Origin: Vibrio sp. ED004
GTDB lineage: Bacteria > Pseudomonadota > Gammaproteobacteria > Enterobacterales > Vibrionaceae
Length of the DNA: 64,000 nucleotides
Direction: 5' to 3'
Assembly (NCBI RefSeq): GCF_023206395.1
Contig: NZ_CP066150.1
Location: 620,001-684,000, forward strand
The notes below the pieces were generated by a model. That model was not told the DNA's origin, searched no databases, and saw only the letters and a program-made list of their open reading frames with translations. A program made the position numbers and the translations under genes. This document shows, piece after piece, positions 55,492 to 64,000 of this stretch (within the stretch, counting starts at the first letter, position 1; each line of letters starts with the position of its first letter).

Positions 55492-56528
55492 TAAAGGATT
55501 CTCCCTTTCTGTTGGAATAGTAGATACAAGAAGAATGGAGCGCCGATGATTGCAGTGACAATACCCACTGGCAATTCAGCTGGTGCCAGTGCCACGCGAG
55601 AGAACATGTCTGCAGCCGTTAGTAGTAATGCGCCTAGAACCGCTGACAGGGGAAGTAGCACTCGATGATCTGGACCCGCTAACATGCGACCTAAATGAGG
55701 GATAACAAGCCCGATAAAACCAATCATGCCTGATAAACTAACGGTGATACCAACGCCTGCAGCGGTTAATAGAATCAGCTTTCGTTTTAGCTTTTGTACT
55801 GGGATGCCAAGGTGTTGCGCCTCTGATTCACCCAGTAATAGAGCATTCAAAGACATCGCTTGGCGATAAAACACGACAAACAGACCAACGAGTGTAATCG
55901 CAGCAAGCAAAATACCCGACCACTTTGCTCCTGCCAGTGAACCCATTGACCATAGTGACAGATCACGCAGCATTTGGTCATCTGCAATGAAATTTAAGAA
56001 GCCAATACCTGCGCCTGATAGTGCACTGATTGCCACACCTGCAAGCAACATGATGGTTACTGAAGTGCCGAATTTGCCAGTACCCAGTTTGTAAACCAGC
56101 AGCGTGGTTAAGGCACCGCCCAGAAAGGCAAACACAGGTACCGCTGCAAAGTTCATGAAGGCAGGGTATTGAAGTGAAAGCTCAGAGAAAAGAACGATAG
56201 CCAGTGCAGCACCTAATGCTGCGCCCGCAGACACACCTATGATGCCAGGTTCGGCAAGTGGGTTTCGAAACAAACCCTGCATTACCGCGCCACATAAGGC
56301 GAGGATTGCACCAATCAGCATGCACAAGATGGTTCTAGGTAAGCGAATTTCTTGAATGACTAAATTGATGTGAGGTGCTAAGTCATTGTTTGGTCGAATT
56401 AAGCTCGTAGCGCTGTCGGCTAAGCTAATGTTCATTGGCCCAACAGTGATCGAGTACAGTGCGACAAAAGCTAAGGTAGCACCTAGGCCTAACATCGATG
56501 TTTTCAGTGGGACGGATCGTAACAACAT
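55491..56528 (-). CDS. hutC: Haemin ABC transporter permease
   Basis: Inner-membrane permease of the FecCD/BtuC type, about 345 residues with around ten helices. Typical segments are RLPRTILCMLIGAILALCGAVMQGLFRNPLAEPGIIGVSAGAALGA and, near the C-terminus, IGFIGLVIPHLGRMLAGPDHR. I place the start at ATG 56528 with GAGG six bases upstream, not the TTG four codons earlier. It works as a dimer with HutD. Confidence 0.94.
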   Translation of the reverse strand: MLLRSVPLKTSMLGLGATLAFVALYSITVGPMNISLADSATSLIRPNNDLAPHINLVIQEIRLPRTILCMLIGAILALCGAVMQGLFRNPLAEPGIIGVSAGAALGAALAIVLFSELSLQYPAFMNFAAVPVFAFLGGALTTLLVYKLGTGKFGTSVTIMLLAGVAISALSGAGIGFLNFIADDQMLRDLSLWSMGSLAGAKWSGILLAAITLVGLFVVFYRQAMSLNALLLGESEAQHLGIPVQKLKRKLILLTAAGVGITVSLSGMIGFIGLVIPHLGRMLAGPDHRVLLPLSAVLGALLLTAADMFSRVALAPAELPVGIVTAIIGAPFFLYLLFQQKGRIL

Positions 56529-56632
56529 AAAGGGCCTCAATATCTATCGCTAATTTTAATCACCTTCACCAACAGCGTGAATCAGTTGGTGAAGGGAAAT
56601 GAACTAGCGATAGCAGAAATAGGATGGTTGAG

Positions 56633-57523
56633 TTATAGCGGGTAGATAAGTGCGTTTAGACGCTTTGCTTCAGAGAGGCTTTCTAGGCCAAGCCCGCCAA
56701 CCAAAGCACTGCCATTTACGGTAATGATTTGCTTGTTCATACCTGCAGGCGTTGCCGCTAGCATCGGAAGTGATTTCAGGATGGCATCCGCGCCGCCCAT
56801 TTTTTGATAGCTACGGCCGCTTACTAAAATGACATCAGGTTGCATCTCAACGAGTGATTCCATTGAAAGTGGCTTGTAAGACGTTAGGCTCTGAGCGGCA
56901 GGGTTGATTCCGCCAGCTAATTCGATGATTGCGTTTGGTGATGTTTCGCCACCAGCAACGTTCGCAGGGCGACCTTCATGCAGTAACAGGAACAGAACTT
57001 TCTTCGCTTCGTTGCTTGGTACTTGGTTCGCTTTCAGTGCTGCGATCTTTTGATTCACTTCAGTTTTCACTTGCTGTGAGTGGTCTTCGGTATGGGTGAT
57101 CTTGGCGATTTGGTCGATACGCTTCAATAACCCTTCAACGTTTGCTTCAGTGTTCACGATCTCGACATCGACGCCTGCCGATTTTAATTGAGAGATAGCG
57201 TTGTCTGGCCCCATTTCATCAGAGCCAATCAGAGTGGTTGGCTCTAGGGCAAGCAAACCTTCAGCAGACAGGTTTCTGTGATAGCCAATCTTTGGCAGGT
57301 TTTCAGATTGAGGGAAGCGACTGGTTACATCAATACCCACTAATTGTTCTTCTGCGCCAAGCGCCAAAACTAATTCTGTAACAGCACTACCGGCACTGAT
57401 GATACGAGGTTGTTCAACATCGTTTGCCATCGCGGTTGGTGCAGTCAATGCCAAGCTCATAGCGGCCACTGAAAGGAGATGTGTCTTGGTCTTTAATTTA
57501 TTGAGCACGTTTAAGTTGTTCAT
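56633..57523 (-). CDS. hutB: Periplasmic haemin-binding protein
   Basis: Substrate-binding protein of the haemin ABC importer, 296 residues, with signal peptide cleaved near AMA-NDV (about residue 33). The body is a class III binding fold (RIISAGSAVTELVLALGAEEQLVGIDVTSRFP, SLVEMQPDVILVSGR). It carries haem from the TonB-dependent outer receptor to HutCD. No outer-membrane receptor gene is in this window. Confidence 0.94.
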   Translation of the reverse strand: MNNLNVLNKLKTKTHLLSVAAMSLALTAPTAMANDVEQPRIISAGSAVTELVLALGAEEQLVGIDVTSRFPQSENLPKIGYHRNLSAEGLLALEPTTLIGSDEMGPDNAISQLKSAGVDVEIVNTEANVEGLLKRIDQIAKITHTEDHSQQVKTEVNQKIAALKANQVPSNEAKKVLFLLLHEGRPANVAGGETSPNAIIELAGGINPAAQSLTSYKPLSMESLVEMQPDVILVSGRSYQKMGGADAILKSLPMLAATPAGMNKQIITVNGSALVGGLGLESLSEAKRLNALIYPL

Positions 57524-57672
57524 AATAAGTTCTTTATATTTTCTTTTTGTATCGCGAAGATACTCAGTGAGCAGTCCGTTCGCATTGTGAGTTCGAGTCG
57601 ATAGAGAGGCTTAGCTCTGATTGTTTAGTCTTATCGGTCAGAAGCCAAACCTCGTGAAAATTGAGTCTTGTT

Positions 57673-58086
57673 CTAACCATCGTCAGTGAGCAGTTGAGTT
57701 GCTGGAATTCCGTTCTCTTGAAGGAATGAAAGCAGCTTCACTAGGTTCTCCACGTTGGCGGCTTTGTCCGCGCCAATGATGATCGGCTTTTTATCTGTTG
57801 AGCCTGTCTCTTCTAACAAGGCAATCTTGAAGTTTTCCCAGTCGATGTACTCTTGGCCGTTAATCGCCCAGTAGGGTTCATGGTCTAGGATGTTGACGCT
57901 AATCGAGTCTTTGTGGACTTCAGAAACGTTTTTAACGTCAGAACTAGGCAGTTCAACTTCCAGTGACTCCAGTTTTACTGATGCCGTAAGTAATAGAAAA
58001 ACCATCACGATAAAAATGATGTCGAGCAACGGTGTTAAGTCCGGAACTAGGCTTTGTGTGTGAGATGAGTGGGGCGTCTTAATCAT
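57673..58086 (-). CDS. exbD1: TonB energy-transduction protein ExbD
   Basis: A 137-residue inner-membrane protein with one N-terminal helix (LTPLLDIIFIVMVFLLLTASV, containing the conserved Asp of the proton path) and a periplasmic domain. It overlaps exbB by four bases (ATGA). It forms the ExbB-ExbD motor that drives TonB. Confidence 0.95.
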   Translation of the reverse strand: MIKTPHSSHTQSLVPDLTPLLDIIFIVMVFLLLTASVKLESLEVELPSSDVKNVSEVHKDSISVNILDHEPYWAINGQEYIDWENFKIALLEETGSTDKKPIIIGADKAANVENLVKLLSFLQENGIPATQLLTDDG

Positions 58087-58784
58087 GCTTGGCTCACATC
58101 ACCAATAGAGGTTTTGTTGACAGGCTTACCTTGAGCATCATCAGATTGATTGGTTTGAATCGACATACCTTCTAGCCACACATTCACATAGTTCAGAGTA
58201 TGTTCTAGCTGAGCAAGCACTCGGTCAGCCCAAAGGCCTAATAGTTGTGCACCTGAAATTGCTGGAAGTGCGATCATCAAGCCAGCAGCCGTCGTTCTCA
58301 TTGCTAAACCAAGACCGTCTGCTAGGTCGTTCGGTGTGATGCTGCCAGTAGTCGCGGCAACACCTTTGAACATTTCAATAAGGCCAAGTACCGTGCCAAG
58401 CAGTCCAATCAGCGGGCTAATCACACCGATTAAACCAAGCAGTCTTAGACCAGCGTGCAATTGGTGGCGTTTCTCTTGTAGCCAGATCCCAGCTGCATCT
58501 TCACGTAAACCTTTTGAGAAAGAGTGGTGAGCAAGCAACATCGACACGCCCTTGTACAATAGCGGTCGTTTACCTGAAATCGACTGAGCGAGCGCTTCAA
58601 TCTCTTTGCTATTGGTTGGCGAGATCTGATTGAGCTCACGACGAATGGCACGTTTGCCAACGCCAATGCTTAACATAACTTGGAATATACGTTCTGCGAT
58701 GATCATTGCTGTTAATGCAGAGCAGATAAGAAGAGGCCAAGTCATTAAGCCCAGTTGATCTTGTAAGTGACTGATTTGTTGCAT
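58083..58784 (-). CDS. exbB1: TonB energy-transduction protein ExbB
   Basis: A 233-residue MotA/TolQ/ExbB-family membrane protein with three helices. The conserved block LRLLGLIGVISPLIGLLGTVLGLIEMFKGVA near residue 112 and LADGLGLAMRTTAAGLMIALPAI near 154 are typical. It overlaps exbD and starts two bases after tonB stops, so translation is coupled. Confidence 0.95.
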   Translation of the reverse strand: MQQISHLQDQLGLMTWPLLICSALTAMIIAERIFQVMLSIGVGKRAIRRELNQISPTNSKEIEALAQSISGKRPLLYKGVSMLLAHHSFSKGLREDAAGIWLQEKRHQLHAGLRLLGLIGVISPLIGLLGTVLGLIEMFKGVAATTGSITPNDLADGLGLAMRTTAAGLMIALPAISGAQLLGLWADRVLAQLEHTLNYVNVWLEGMSIQTNQSDDAQGKPVNKTSIGDVSQA

Positions 58785-58786
58785 GA

Positions 58787-59590
58787 TTAATCCAACCTAA
58801 AACGAACAGGTATTTGTACTCGGTGAGCAATCGCTCGACCATTGACAGTATGAGGTGAGAATTTCCATTGTTTAATGGCGTCTAAAGCGGCGTTATCGAG
58901 CATTTGTGCGCCTGATGAATTTACTAATGCTTGTTTAATTTGTTTGCCTTCTGCGTCTAACCAGATCTCATAAGTTGCGACACCTTCAACGCCACGACGT
59001 CTGGCTTGGCGAGGATAATTCGGCGGTGTAGGGCGTGCAGAGAAAGAAGGCTTAGTGACTAGCACCGGCTCTTGGTTTGATACGCCTTGGTTTACTTCCT
59101 GAGGCTGGTTGGCAGACTCGTCCATATTCTTATCGACTTTTTTGTTGGCCAGCTTCTCTGGTTGCGGTGCTGGTTCAGGGCGTTCTTTCTTCACGACCTT
59201 TTTCTCAGTCACCGGTTTCTTTTGAACCGGCTTCTTCTCGACTTTCTTTTCAACAACCTTTTTCTCTACTTTCTTAGGTTGAGGCTTATTGGTGATCGCT
59301 TTTTTCTTTGGTGTCGGTTTGGCTTGCTTTGGCTCAACGACCTTCGGCTCGACAGGTTTAGGTTCAGCTTGTGAGACAGTTTCCTCAATTGGTTTTGGTT
59401 CAACGGGTTCTGTAACCGTTTTTTGCTGAGCTTGAGAAGGAGCGCTTTTAGGTGTGAAGTTGATCGATACCGTGTTCGATTGGCTACCTGCAGGCATCGC
59501 AAATACTTTGGATTCTTGAGCGACAAACAATAGCGCCGCATGAATCACCAACGATGCACCGCCTGCAATAACATATCTAGGAACGTTCAC
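58787..59590 (-). CDS. tonB1: TonB protein
   Basis: A 267-residue TonB: N-terminal membrane anchor (residues about 7-27), a long Pro/Lys/Glu/Val-rich spacer (about 45-165) that spans the periplasm, and a C-terminal TonB domain (YPRQARRRGVEGVATYEIWLDAEG ... IKQWKFSPHTVNG). I favour GTG at 59590, which has AAAGGA six bases upstream; a TTG two codons earlier is the alternative. It is the first gene of the haem operon, divergent from hutW. Confidence 0.93.
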   Translation of the reverse strand: MNVPRYVIAGGASLVIHAALLFVAQESKVFAMPAGSQSNTVSINFTPKSAPSQAQQKTVTEPVEPKPIEETVSQAEPKPVEPKVVEPKQAKPTPKKKAITNKPQPKKVEKKVVEKKVEKKPVQKKPVTEKKVVKKERPEPAPQPEKLANKKVDKNMDESANQPQEVNQGVSNQEPVLVTKPSFSARPTPPNYPRQARRRGVEGVATYEIWLDAEGKQIKQALVNSSGAQMLDNAALDAIKQWKFSPHTVNGRAIAHRVQIPVRFRLD

Positions 59591-59652
59591 AATCAATCCT
59601 TTACCAAATCAAAATTCTGTATCGGATTATCGCTTAGAATCTAAATAAGATC

Positions 59653-59671
59653 AATTATCAATTGCATTATC
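59653..59671. promoter_or_regulatory. Putative Fur box between tonB1 and hutW
   Basis: AATTATCAATTGCATTATC matches the 19-bp Fur consensus GATAATGATAATCATTATC at 12 of 19 positions by eye. It lies centrally in the divergent promoter, as expected for iron-repressed haem uptake genes. Confidence 0.55.
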
Positions 59672-59751
59672 ATTTGGCTCTATTTATGATTCTCTCAGTT
59701 TTTAGCGAATAGTCTTCCAGACTTTGCTATGTAAGTGTTTAGAGAGATTAT

Positions 59752-61161
59752 ATGAGTCTTAATATTTATAAATTTGACGAATCAATCTTGGGTATTTCTA
59801 GCCCTGATCCGCTTCGTTTTGCGTTTGCGAAAAAGCATTCTGCACATGCCGGAGGAAGTTCAATTCCGGTCGACCCGAGCAAGAAGTTGGAGCTCTTTGA
59901 TGAACTGATGCTAAGCGAAGGGAAGAAACAGGATAAGCGTTGCCTGTATATCCACATTCCTTTCTGCCGTGTGCGCTGTACGTTCTGCAACTTCTTCCAA
60001 AATGCCGCAAGCCGCAAATTAGTGGATGAGTACTTCGATGCTCTGATGGTTGAGTTGAAGCAAAAAGCCAAAACGCCTTGGGCTCAGTCTGGATTATTTC
60101 ACGCCGTCTACATTGGTGGCGGAACACCTACCGATCTATCGCCTCAACAGGTAGAGCAACTAGGTAAGGCTATTCGCCAATATTTCCCGTTAGCAAACGA
60201 TGTGGAAATGACCTTAGAAGGGCGCATCAATCGCTTTGGCGACGAGATGTTTGATCGTGCGCTTGAAGGTGGTTTCAACCGTTTCTCCTTTGGTATTCAA
60301 AGTTTCAACACTCAAGTTCGACGCAGCGCCAAGCGCTTAGATGACCGAGAGGTTGTGCTAGAACGTATCAGTTCACTAAGTCGTACAGAGCAAGCGCCCA
60401 TCGTTCTGGATTTACTGTACGGATTACCATACCAGTCTATGGAAGTGTTCCAACAAGATTTAGAAGACTACATGTCTACTGGTGCGCACGGTATTGACCT
60501 CTACCAACTGATTGTTGGGGGTAATGCACCTATGCTTAATCTTGTTGAGAAAGGAAAAATCCCACCACCGGCCAATACGCCTGATAAGGCGAGCATGTAC
60601 CTGGCGGGTGTTGAATTCATGGCTAAGCACAAGGTTAAACAGCTGAGCGTGAATCACTGGACTCGCGATAACCGCGAACGCAGCATTTACAATAGCTTAG
60701 CGAAAACTTATGCCGAAGTGCTGCCAATTGGTTGTGGTGCTGGTGGCAACATTGGCGGTCATGGTGTGATGCAACATCGAACTTTAGACAGCTACATGGA
60801 GTCTATAAAACAAGGTCAGTTGCCGATTGCCATGATGACGAAGCAAAGCTCATTAGAGCCAATCTTCTCGACATTAAAGGCAGGCTTTGATTCTGGTGTT
60901 GTTAGAAGAAGTACGTTGCCGACCTTTATGGGACAAGACACGTTCGATTACTTGAAGCCTCTGTTCTCACATTGGGAAAAGAATGGCTTGGTTGAGCTTT
61001 CAGAGGATTACTTGAGCCTGACTATTGCAGGCAGCTTCTGGGCAGTAAGCCTGGCTCAGAGTGTGATTCAAGTGCTTAACGCTGAATACCAAGCAATGCA
61101 CCCAGCACCGAAAGCATCAGGTTCGGGCGTTCACCCGCATGCAAGCTTGAAGCACGCTTAA
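59752..61161 (+). CDS. hutW: Radical SAM haem-utilisation protein HutW
   Basis: A 469-residue radical SAM protein of the coproporphyrinogen-oxidase-like group. The cluster motif is CRVRCTFC near residue 68 (CxxxCxxC), with VYIGGGTPTDLSPQQ near 121 and FSFGIQSFNTQVRRSAKRLDDREV near 179. Related proteins (ChuW-like) open the haem ring anaerobically by radical chemistry. It is first in the hutWXZ operon, divergent from tonB1. Confidence 0.94.
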   Translation: MSLNIYKFDESILGISSPDPLRFAFAKKHSAHAGGSSIPVDPSKKLELFDELMLSEGKKQDKRCLYIHIPFCRVRCTFCNFFQNAASRKLVDEYFDALMVELKQKAKTPWAQSGLFHAVYIGGGTPTDLSPQQVEQLGKAIRQYFPLANDVEMTLEGRINRFGDEMFDRALEGGFNRFSFGIQSFNTQVRRSAKRLDDREVVLERISSLSRTEQAPIVLDLLYGLPYQSMEVFQQDLEDYMSTGAHGIDLYQLIVGGNAPMLNLVEKGKIPPPANTPDKASMYLAGVEFMAKHKVKQLSVNHWTRDNRERSIYNSLAKTYAEVLPIGCGAGGNIGGHGVMQHRTLDSYMESIKQGQLPIAMMTKQSSLEPIFSTLKAGFDSGVVRRSTLPTFMGQDTFDYLKPLFSHWEKNGLVELSEDYLSLTIAGSFWAVSLAQSVIQVLNAEYQAMHPAPKASGSGVHPHASLKHA

Positions 61162-61219
61162 TATCGAATTTTTAATTTAAAACTTACGTAAATTACTCGT
61201 TTATACGGAAACATATTCA

Positions 61220-61741
61220 ATGACAGATACAACATTAGAAATGACAGAAACTCTAGAACAACGTGTCGCTCGCATTCTAGAAGAAGAACCAAAACTGCTT
61301 CCTACTGCGATTGCTGAGAAGCTAGGTGTTTCAGAGGTTGAAGTGGTTGCTGCTTTTCCAAACGACATGGCAGTGATGCTAGATGGTAGCCGTGCTCAAG
61401 AAATTCTAGAAGGATTAGTGGGTTGGGGCCCTGTGACCACAATCGTGCATTCATTCGGATCAATCTTCGAAGTAAAAGCGCCGTTCCCTAAAGGTAAAGT
61501 AGCACGTGGTTACTACAACCTGATGGGCAAAGAAGGCGAGCTTCATGGTCACCTAAAGTTAGACAACGTTAAACAGATCGGTTTGGTGAGCAAAGCGTTC
61601 ATGGGCCGTGAAAGTCATTACTTCGGTTTCTTCAGTGAAACGGGCGAGAACATTTTTAAGATCTACCTAGGCCGCAACGAAAAGCGTGAGCTAATTGCCG
61701 ACCAAGTAGAACGCTTCAAAGCGCTAAAAGCACAAGCTTAA
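61220..61741 (+). CDS. hutX: Haem-utilisation protein HutX (cystolic haem carrier)
   Basis: A 173-residue HutX/ChuX-family protein (TAIAEKLGVSEVEVVAAFP near the N-terminus; GWGPVTTIVHSFGSIFEVKAPFPKG and GYYNLMGKEGELHGHLKLDNVKQIGLVSKAFMGRESHYFGFFSETG). It stores haem and passes it to HutZ. It is 58 bp downstream of hutW. Confidence 0.95.
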   Translation: MTDTTLEMTETLEQRVARILEEEPKLLPTAIAEKLGVSEVEVVAAFPNDMAVMLDGSRAQEILEGLVGWGPVTTIVHSFGSIFEVKAPFPKGKVARGYYNLMGKEGELHGHLKLDNVKQIGLVSKAFMGRESHYFGFFSETGENIFKIYLGRNEKRELIADQVERFKALKAQA

Positions 61742-61860
61742 ACAGAATCAGCAGTAACAGTTAATAAGACATCAATGCTCGAGGATCGTTTAGTTCGCTA
61801 ATGATCGCTCAACCTCGGGCAAAAATAATAAATCAGAGAAAGTGAATAAAGGAATTACCC

Positions 61861-62391
61861 ATGGAACAGCAAGTAAAACAAGAACGTCTACAAGGTCGCT
61901 TAGGTCCAGAAATTAAAGAGTTTCGCCAAGAGCGCTGTACCCTTCAACTTGCAACGGTTGATGAAGAAGGTCGTCCAAACGTAAGTTACGCACCTTTCGT
62001 TCAGAACCAAGAAGGTTACTTTGTTCTAATTTCTGATATTGCTCGTCATGCTCGTAACTTGAAAGCAAACCCTCAAGTGTCTTTGATGATGATTGAAGAC
62101 GAAGAGAGCTCGAAGCAGCTTTACGCACGTAAGCGTCTAACGTTTGATGCGCAAGCGAGCGTTGTAGAACGTGAAACGGAGCTTTGGACTCAAGTGATCG
62201 GCCAGATGCAAGAGCGTTTCGGCGAGATCATCGATGGTCTGAGCCAGCTTCAAGATTTCTCTCTGTTCAACCTTAAAGCAGAGAACGGCCTGTTCGTTAA
62301 AGGCTTTGGTCAGGCATACCAAGTATCGGGTGACGATCTAGTAGATTTCGTTCACCTGCAAGAAGGCCACAAAAAAGTATCTAACGAGTAA
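61861..62391 (+). CDS. hutZ: Haem-utilisation protein HutZ
   Basis: A 176-residue FMN-binding split-barrel protein of the HugZ/HutZ haem-degrading family (LQLATVDEEGRPNVSYAPFVQNQEGYFVLISDIARHARNL; ENGLFVKGFGQAYQV with a C-terminal haem region). It degrades haem to release iron, and is third in the hutWXZ operon, followed by a terminator. Confidence 0.95.
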   Translation: MEQQVKQERLQGRLGPEIKEFRQERCTLQLATVDEEGRPNVSYAPFVQNQEGYFVLISDIARHARNLKANPQVSLMMIEDEESSKQLYARKRLTFDAQASVVERETELWTQVIGQMQERFGEIIDGLSQLQDFSLFNLKAENGLFVKGFGQAYQVSGDDLVDFVHLQEGHKKVSNE

Positions 62392-62414
62392 TCTCGTTTA
62401 ACTGGTTATTTAAG

Positions 62415-62440
62415 AAACCCTCCAATGTGAGGGTTTTTTT
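62415..62440 (+). terminator. hutWXZ terminator
   Basis: AAACCCTC (62415-62422) pairs with GAGGGTTT (62429-62436), followed by T-run, 23 bp after the hutZ stop. Confidence 0.9.
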
Positions 62441-62551
62441 ACGTCTAAAAATCGTTATAAACACACTAGCGTTGATGTGAGAAAAAGCAGACTAAATCAA
62501 AGAGTTTGGTATATTGGCGTTTGATTAATATTTATGTGTAAGGATCGCTAC

Positions 62552-63097
62552 GTGAAGCCAATAAGTCGAGATTGGGACGAGTTCTGTTACCCGTTCATTT
62601 ATGAAGACAGTCCTATCTGTGATTTTGAGATTCTATCGGACGAGCTTTGCTGCCGAGTTGGATTGGTTCTTTCATTGGAATTGGAACCACAAGTTCGCGA
62701 GATCCTGCAACGCCTGCAACCGAACATCTATCATTTGAATGGTTCCGTGCGTGGGAAGTTAGCGATTACTGAATCCGAATTGGTCGAGCTTAAGCAAGAT
62801 TACCACCGTATCCGTGAGCAGCTAGAAGGTGGCTTCAAAGGGTTTGTATTACCGGGTGGGCATCGAGTGTCGAGCGAGCTTCACTTGTGTCGTTGCCAGG
62901 CTAAGAAAGTGGTGCGAGCTTTGGTGAGCATTGAGCATCATGAAAGTAAAAAATCACCGGACCCGATTCTTTTTAAATACGCTAACTTAGTCGCGAACAC
63001 ACTGTATGCATTGGCATCTTTCACTAATCATGTCAATGAGGTAGAGGAAGTGGAATTCGTGAGTAAGAGCTATTCGATGCCCAAAAAGAAAGACTAG
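62552..63097 (+). CDS. PduO-type cobalamin adenosyltransferase-like protein, lacking the N-terminal ATP motif
   Basis: A protein of about 181 residues matching the helical bundle of PduO-type ATP:cob(I)alamin adenosyltransferases. FKGFVLPGGHRVSSELHLCRCQAKKVVRALVSIEHH corresponds to the active-site FILPGG...LHxARTxxRRAER block, and YANLVANTLYALASFTN to the C-terminal helix. The usual N-terminal TKxGDxGxT phosphate-binding motif is absent, replaced by an unrelated segment (ISRDWDEFCYPFIYEDS). So either it binds ATP differently or is no longer an enzyme. I choose GTG 62552 (AAGGA seven bases upstream) over ATG 62534. Confidence 0.7.
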   Translation: MKPISRDWDEFCYPFIYEDSPICDFEILSDELCCRVGLVLSLELEPQVREILQRLQPNIYHLNGSVRGKLAITESELVELKQDYHRIREQLEGGFKGFVLPGGHRVSSELHLCRCQAKKVVRALVSIEHHESKKSPDPILFKYANLVANTLYALASFTNHVNEVEEVEFVSKSYSMPKKKD

Positions 63098-63189
63098 CTG
63101 CGAGCTCTATTTGGGTTAAGAGATGAAAAACTACGAATTGAAGAAGCTAAACCATTGAACTTGATGTTGGCTTAGCTTCGTGAATAGCC

Positions 63190-64000
63190 CTAAGCAGCCG
63201 TAGAGGCGTCGTTTAAGACTTTTGCGCCGCGTAGCATGGCTTCGATTAACTCACCCGCATTGAACTTCTCAAGCGCTTCGTGGGCACCTACCTGATTAGC
63301 ACGATCCACACAGATCTCACTTGAAAGTGAGGTATGCAAAATGCAGTAAGCATGGCTCAATGCACTGTCGTTCTGTACTTCAAATGCAAGTTCGTAACCA
63401 TCCAACCCCGGCATCTCAATGTCACTCACAAGAAGGTCAATCGCTTTGCCTACGCTAGCTTGGCGTCTCATCAGGTCAATCGCATCCAAACCGTTATTGC
63501 AGATGCTATAAGGAATGTTGATGCTGTCTAGGGCATCAGATAACTGCTTACGTGCAATCAAAGAGTCATCCACTAATAAGATGTTTAGCGCTTTGAGGCG
63601 CTCCCTTTCTACGTCGGTCAGCATTGGAATATGCGCATTCTCGTAATCTGGGTAGATCTTAGAGAGCAGCAGTTCGACATCGAGCATTTGGACGATGCGA
63701 TCTTCAAAGCGAGTAATGCCTGTCACAAACACGTTGCGACCGACACTCGCTGGCGGTGATTCAATACTCTTCCAATCACATTCAATGATTTTATCGATTG
63801 AGCGAACCAAGAATGCCACGACCGTTCTTAAGCAGTCGGTCACGATGAGCACACAGTCATTGTATTCAGCTGGGGTGATCGGGCGAAAGCCAATCGCGGC
63901 AGACATATCAATCACAGGCACCGTAAGATCGCGAATGGTCACGGTACCAATCACATGGTGATGAGAGTAGGGGATTTGAGTCATCGGTTGAAAAGGAACG
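63190..64000 (-). CDS. cheV: Chemotaxis protein CheV, N-terminus cut by window edge
   Basis: The protein combines a CheW-like coupling domain (HHVIGTVTIRDLTVPVIDMSAAIG, incomplete at its start) with a C-terminal receiver domain (about the last 130 residues: LNILLVDDSLIARKQL, phospho-Asp in LLVSDIEMPGLDGYEL). This is the CheV arrangement, linking chemoreceptors to CheA with phosphorylation-dependent adaptation. The frame stays open through the window end beyond the first Met at 63984 (VPFQP precedes it), so the gene is 5'-truncated here. CheV is normally about 310 residues. Confidence 0.92.
   Translation of the reverse strand, partial: VPFQPMTQIPYSHHHVIGTVTIRDLTVPVIDMSAAIGFRPITPAEYNDCVLIVTDCLRTVVAFLVRSIDKIIECDWKSIESPPASVGRNVFVTGITRFEDRIVQMLDVELLLSKIYPDYENAHIPMLTDVERERLKALNILLVDDSLIARKQLSDALDSINIPYSICNNGLDAIDLMRRQASVGKAIDLLVSDIEMPGLDGYELAFEVQNDSALSHAYCILHTSLSSEICVDRANQVGAHEALEKFNAGELIEAMLRGAKVLNDASTAA

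Noticed and set aside
57524..57672. A second Fur box before hutB
   Set aside because: I searched the exbD-hutB gap by eye and found no sequence close to the consensus; the operon is probably driven from upstream of tonB1.
59077..59541. Several antisense ORFs inside tonB1
   Set aside because: They arise from the low-complexity Pro/Lys spacer of tonB and have no independent signals.

Overview
The window looks like part of the smaller chromosome (chromosome II) of a marine Vibrio, probably near the Harveyi or Splendidus clades. Supporting this are a luxM/luxN autoinducer-1 quorum-sensing pair, a Vibrio M9 collagenase, a pyrC gene upstream of a complete tonB1-exbB1-exbD1-hutBCD / hutWXZ haem-uptake locus (an arrangement I recall from V. 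cholerae chromosome II), and a 531-residue-type isocitrate lyase with malate synthase G. No rRNA, tRNA or CRISPR array was seen.

Layout. 1-3.5 kb: uronate catabolism (uxaC and a heparinase II/III-family lyase). 3.6-7.6 kb: luxMN, with luxN split by a one-base frameshift. 8-11.1 kb: secreted collagenase, then a cystatin-like lipoprotein. 11.2-17 kb: glyoxylate shunt (aceA, divergent LysR regulator, glcB) with an ADP-ribosyltransferase-like ORF downstream of aceA. 17.3-34.2 kb: a taurine/sulfoacetaldehyde catabolic island: gabD-like dehydrogenase, IclR regulator, pta, TauE-type exporter, a CobT/CobS-like VWA/AAA+ pair, xsc, an FRG-domain gene, tauXY-like taurine dehydrogenase, a TRAP transporter (P-Q-M) and a periplasmic double-Cache protein. 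Inferred flow: TRAP uptake of taurine, TauXY oxidation to sulfoacetaldehyde, Xsc to acetyl phosphate plus sulfite, Pta to acetyl-CoA, TauE sulfite export, with the nearby glyoxylate shunt assimilating C2 units. 35-46.7 kb: BCCT transporter, M14 carboxypeptidase, diguanylate cyclase, pyrC, a Pmp3-like peptide, a MOSC/flavin/ferredoxin fusion and NAD-synthesis genes. 48.6-53 kb: small conserved Vibrio genes. 54.7-62.4 kb: haem uptake and TonB. 62.5-64 kb: a cobalamin-adenosyltransferase-like gene and a 5'-truncated cheV.

Mobile DNA: three almost identical ISL3-family elements (about 1.29 kb) at 39.7, 47.3 and 53.1 kb. All three sit at the T-tract/A-tract edge of an intrinsic terminator, two with the same 8-bp duplication TTAAAAAA. 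Each has a different transposase-breaking indel. The first also contains a nested IS200/IS605-type element whose tnpA is itself frameshifted. Because the frameshifts (including luxN) are mostly at short homopolymers, sequencing error must be excluded before biological conclusions are drawn.

The most attractive leads are the CobS/CobT-like ATPase/VWA pair without CobN inside the taurine cluster, the terminator-targeting ISL3 family, the broken luxN next to an intact luxM, the double-Cache protein in the TRAP operon, and the ART-like ORF beside aceA.
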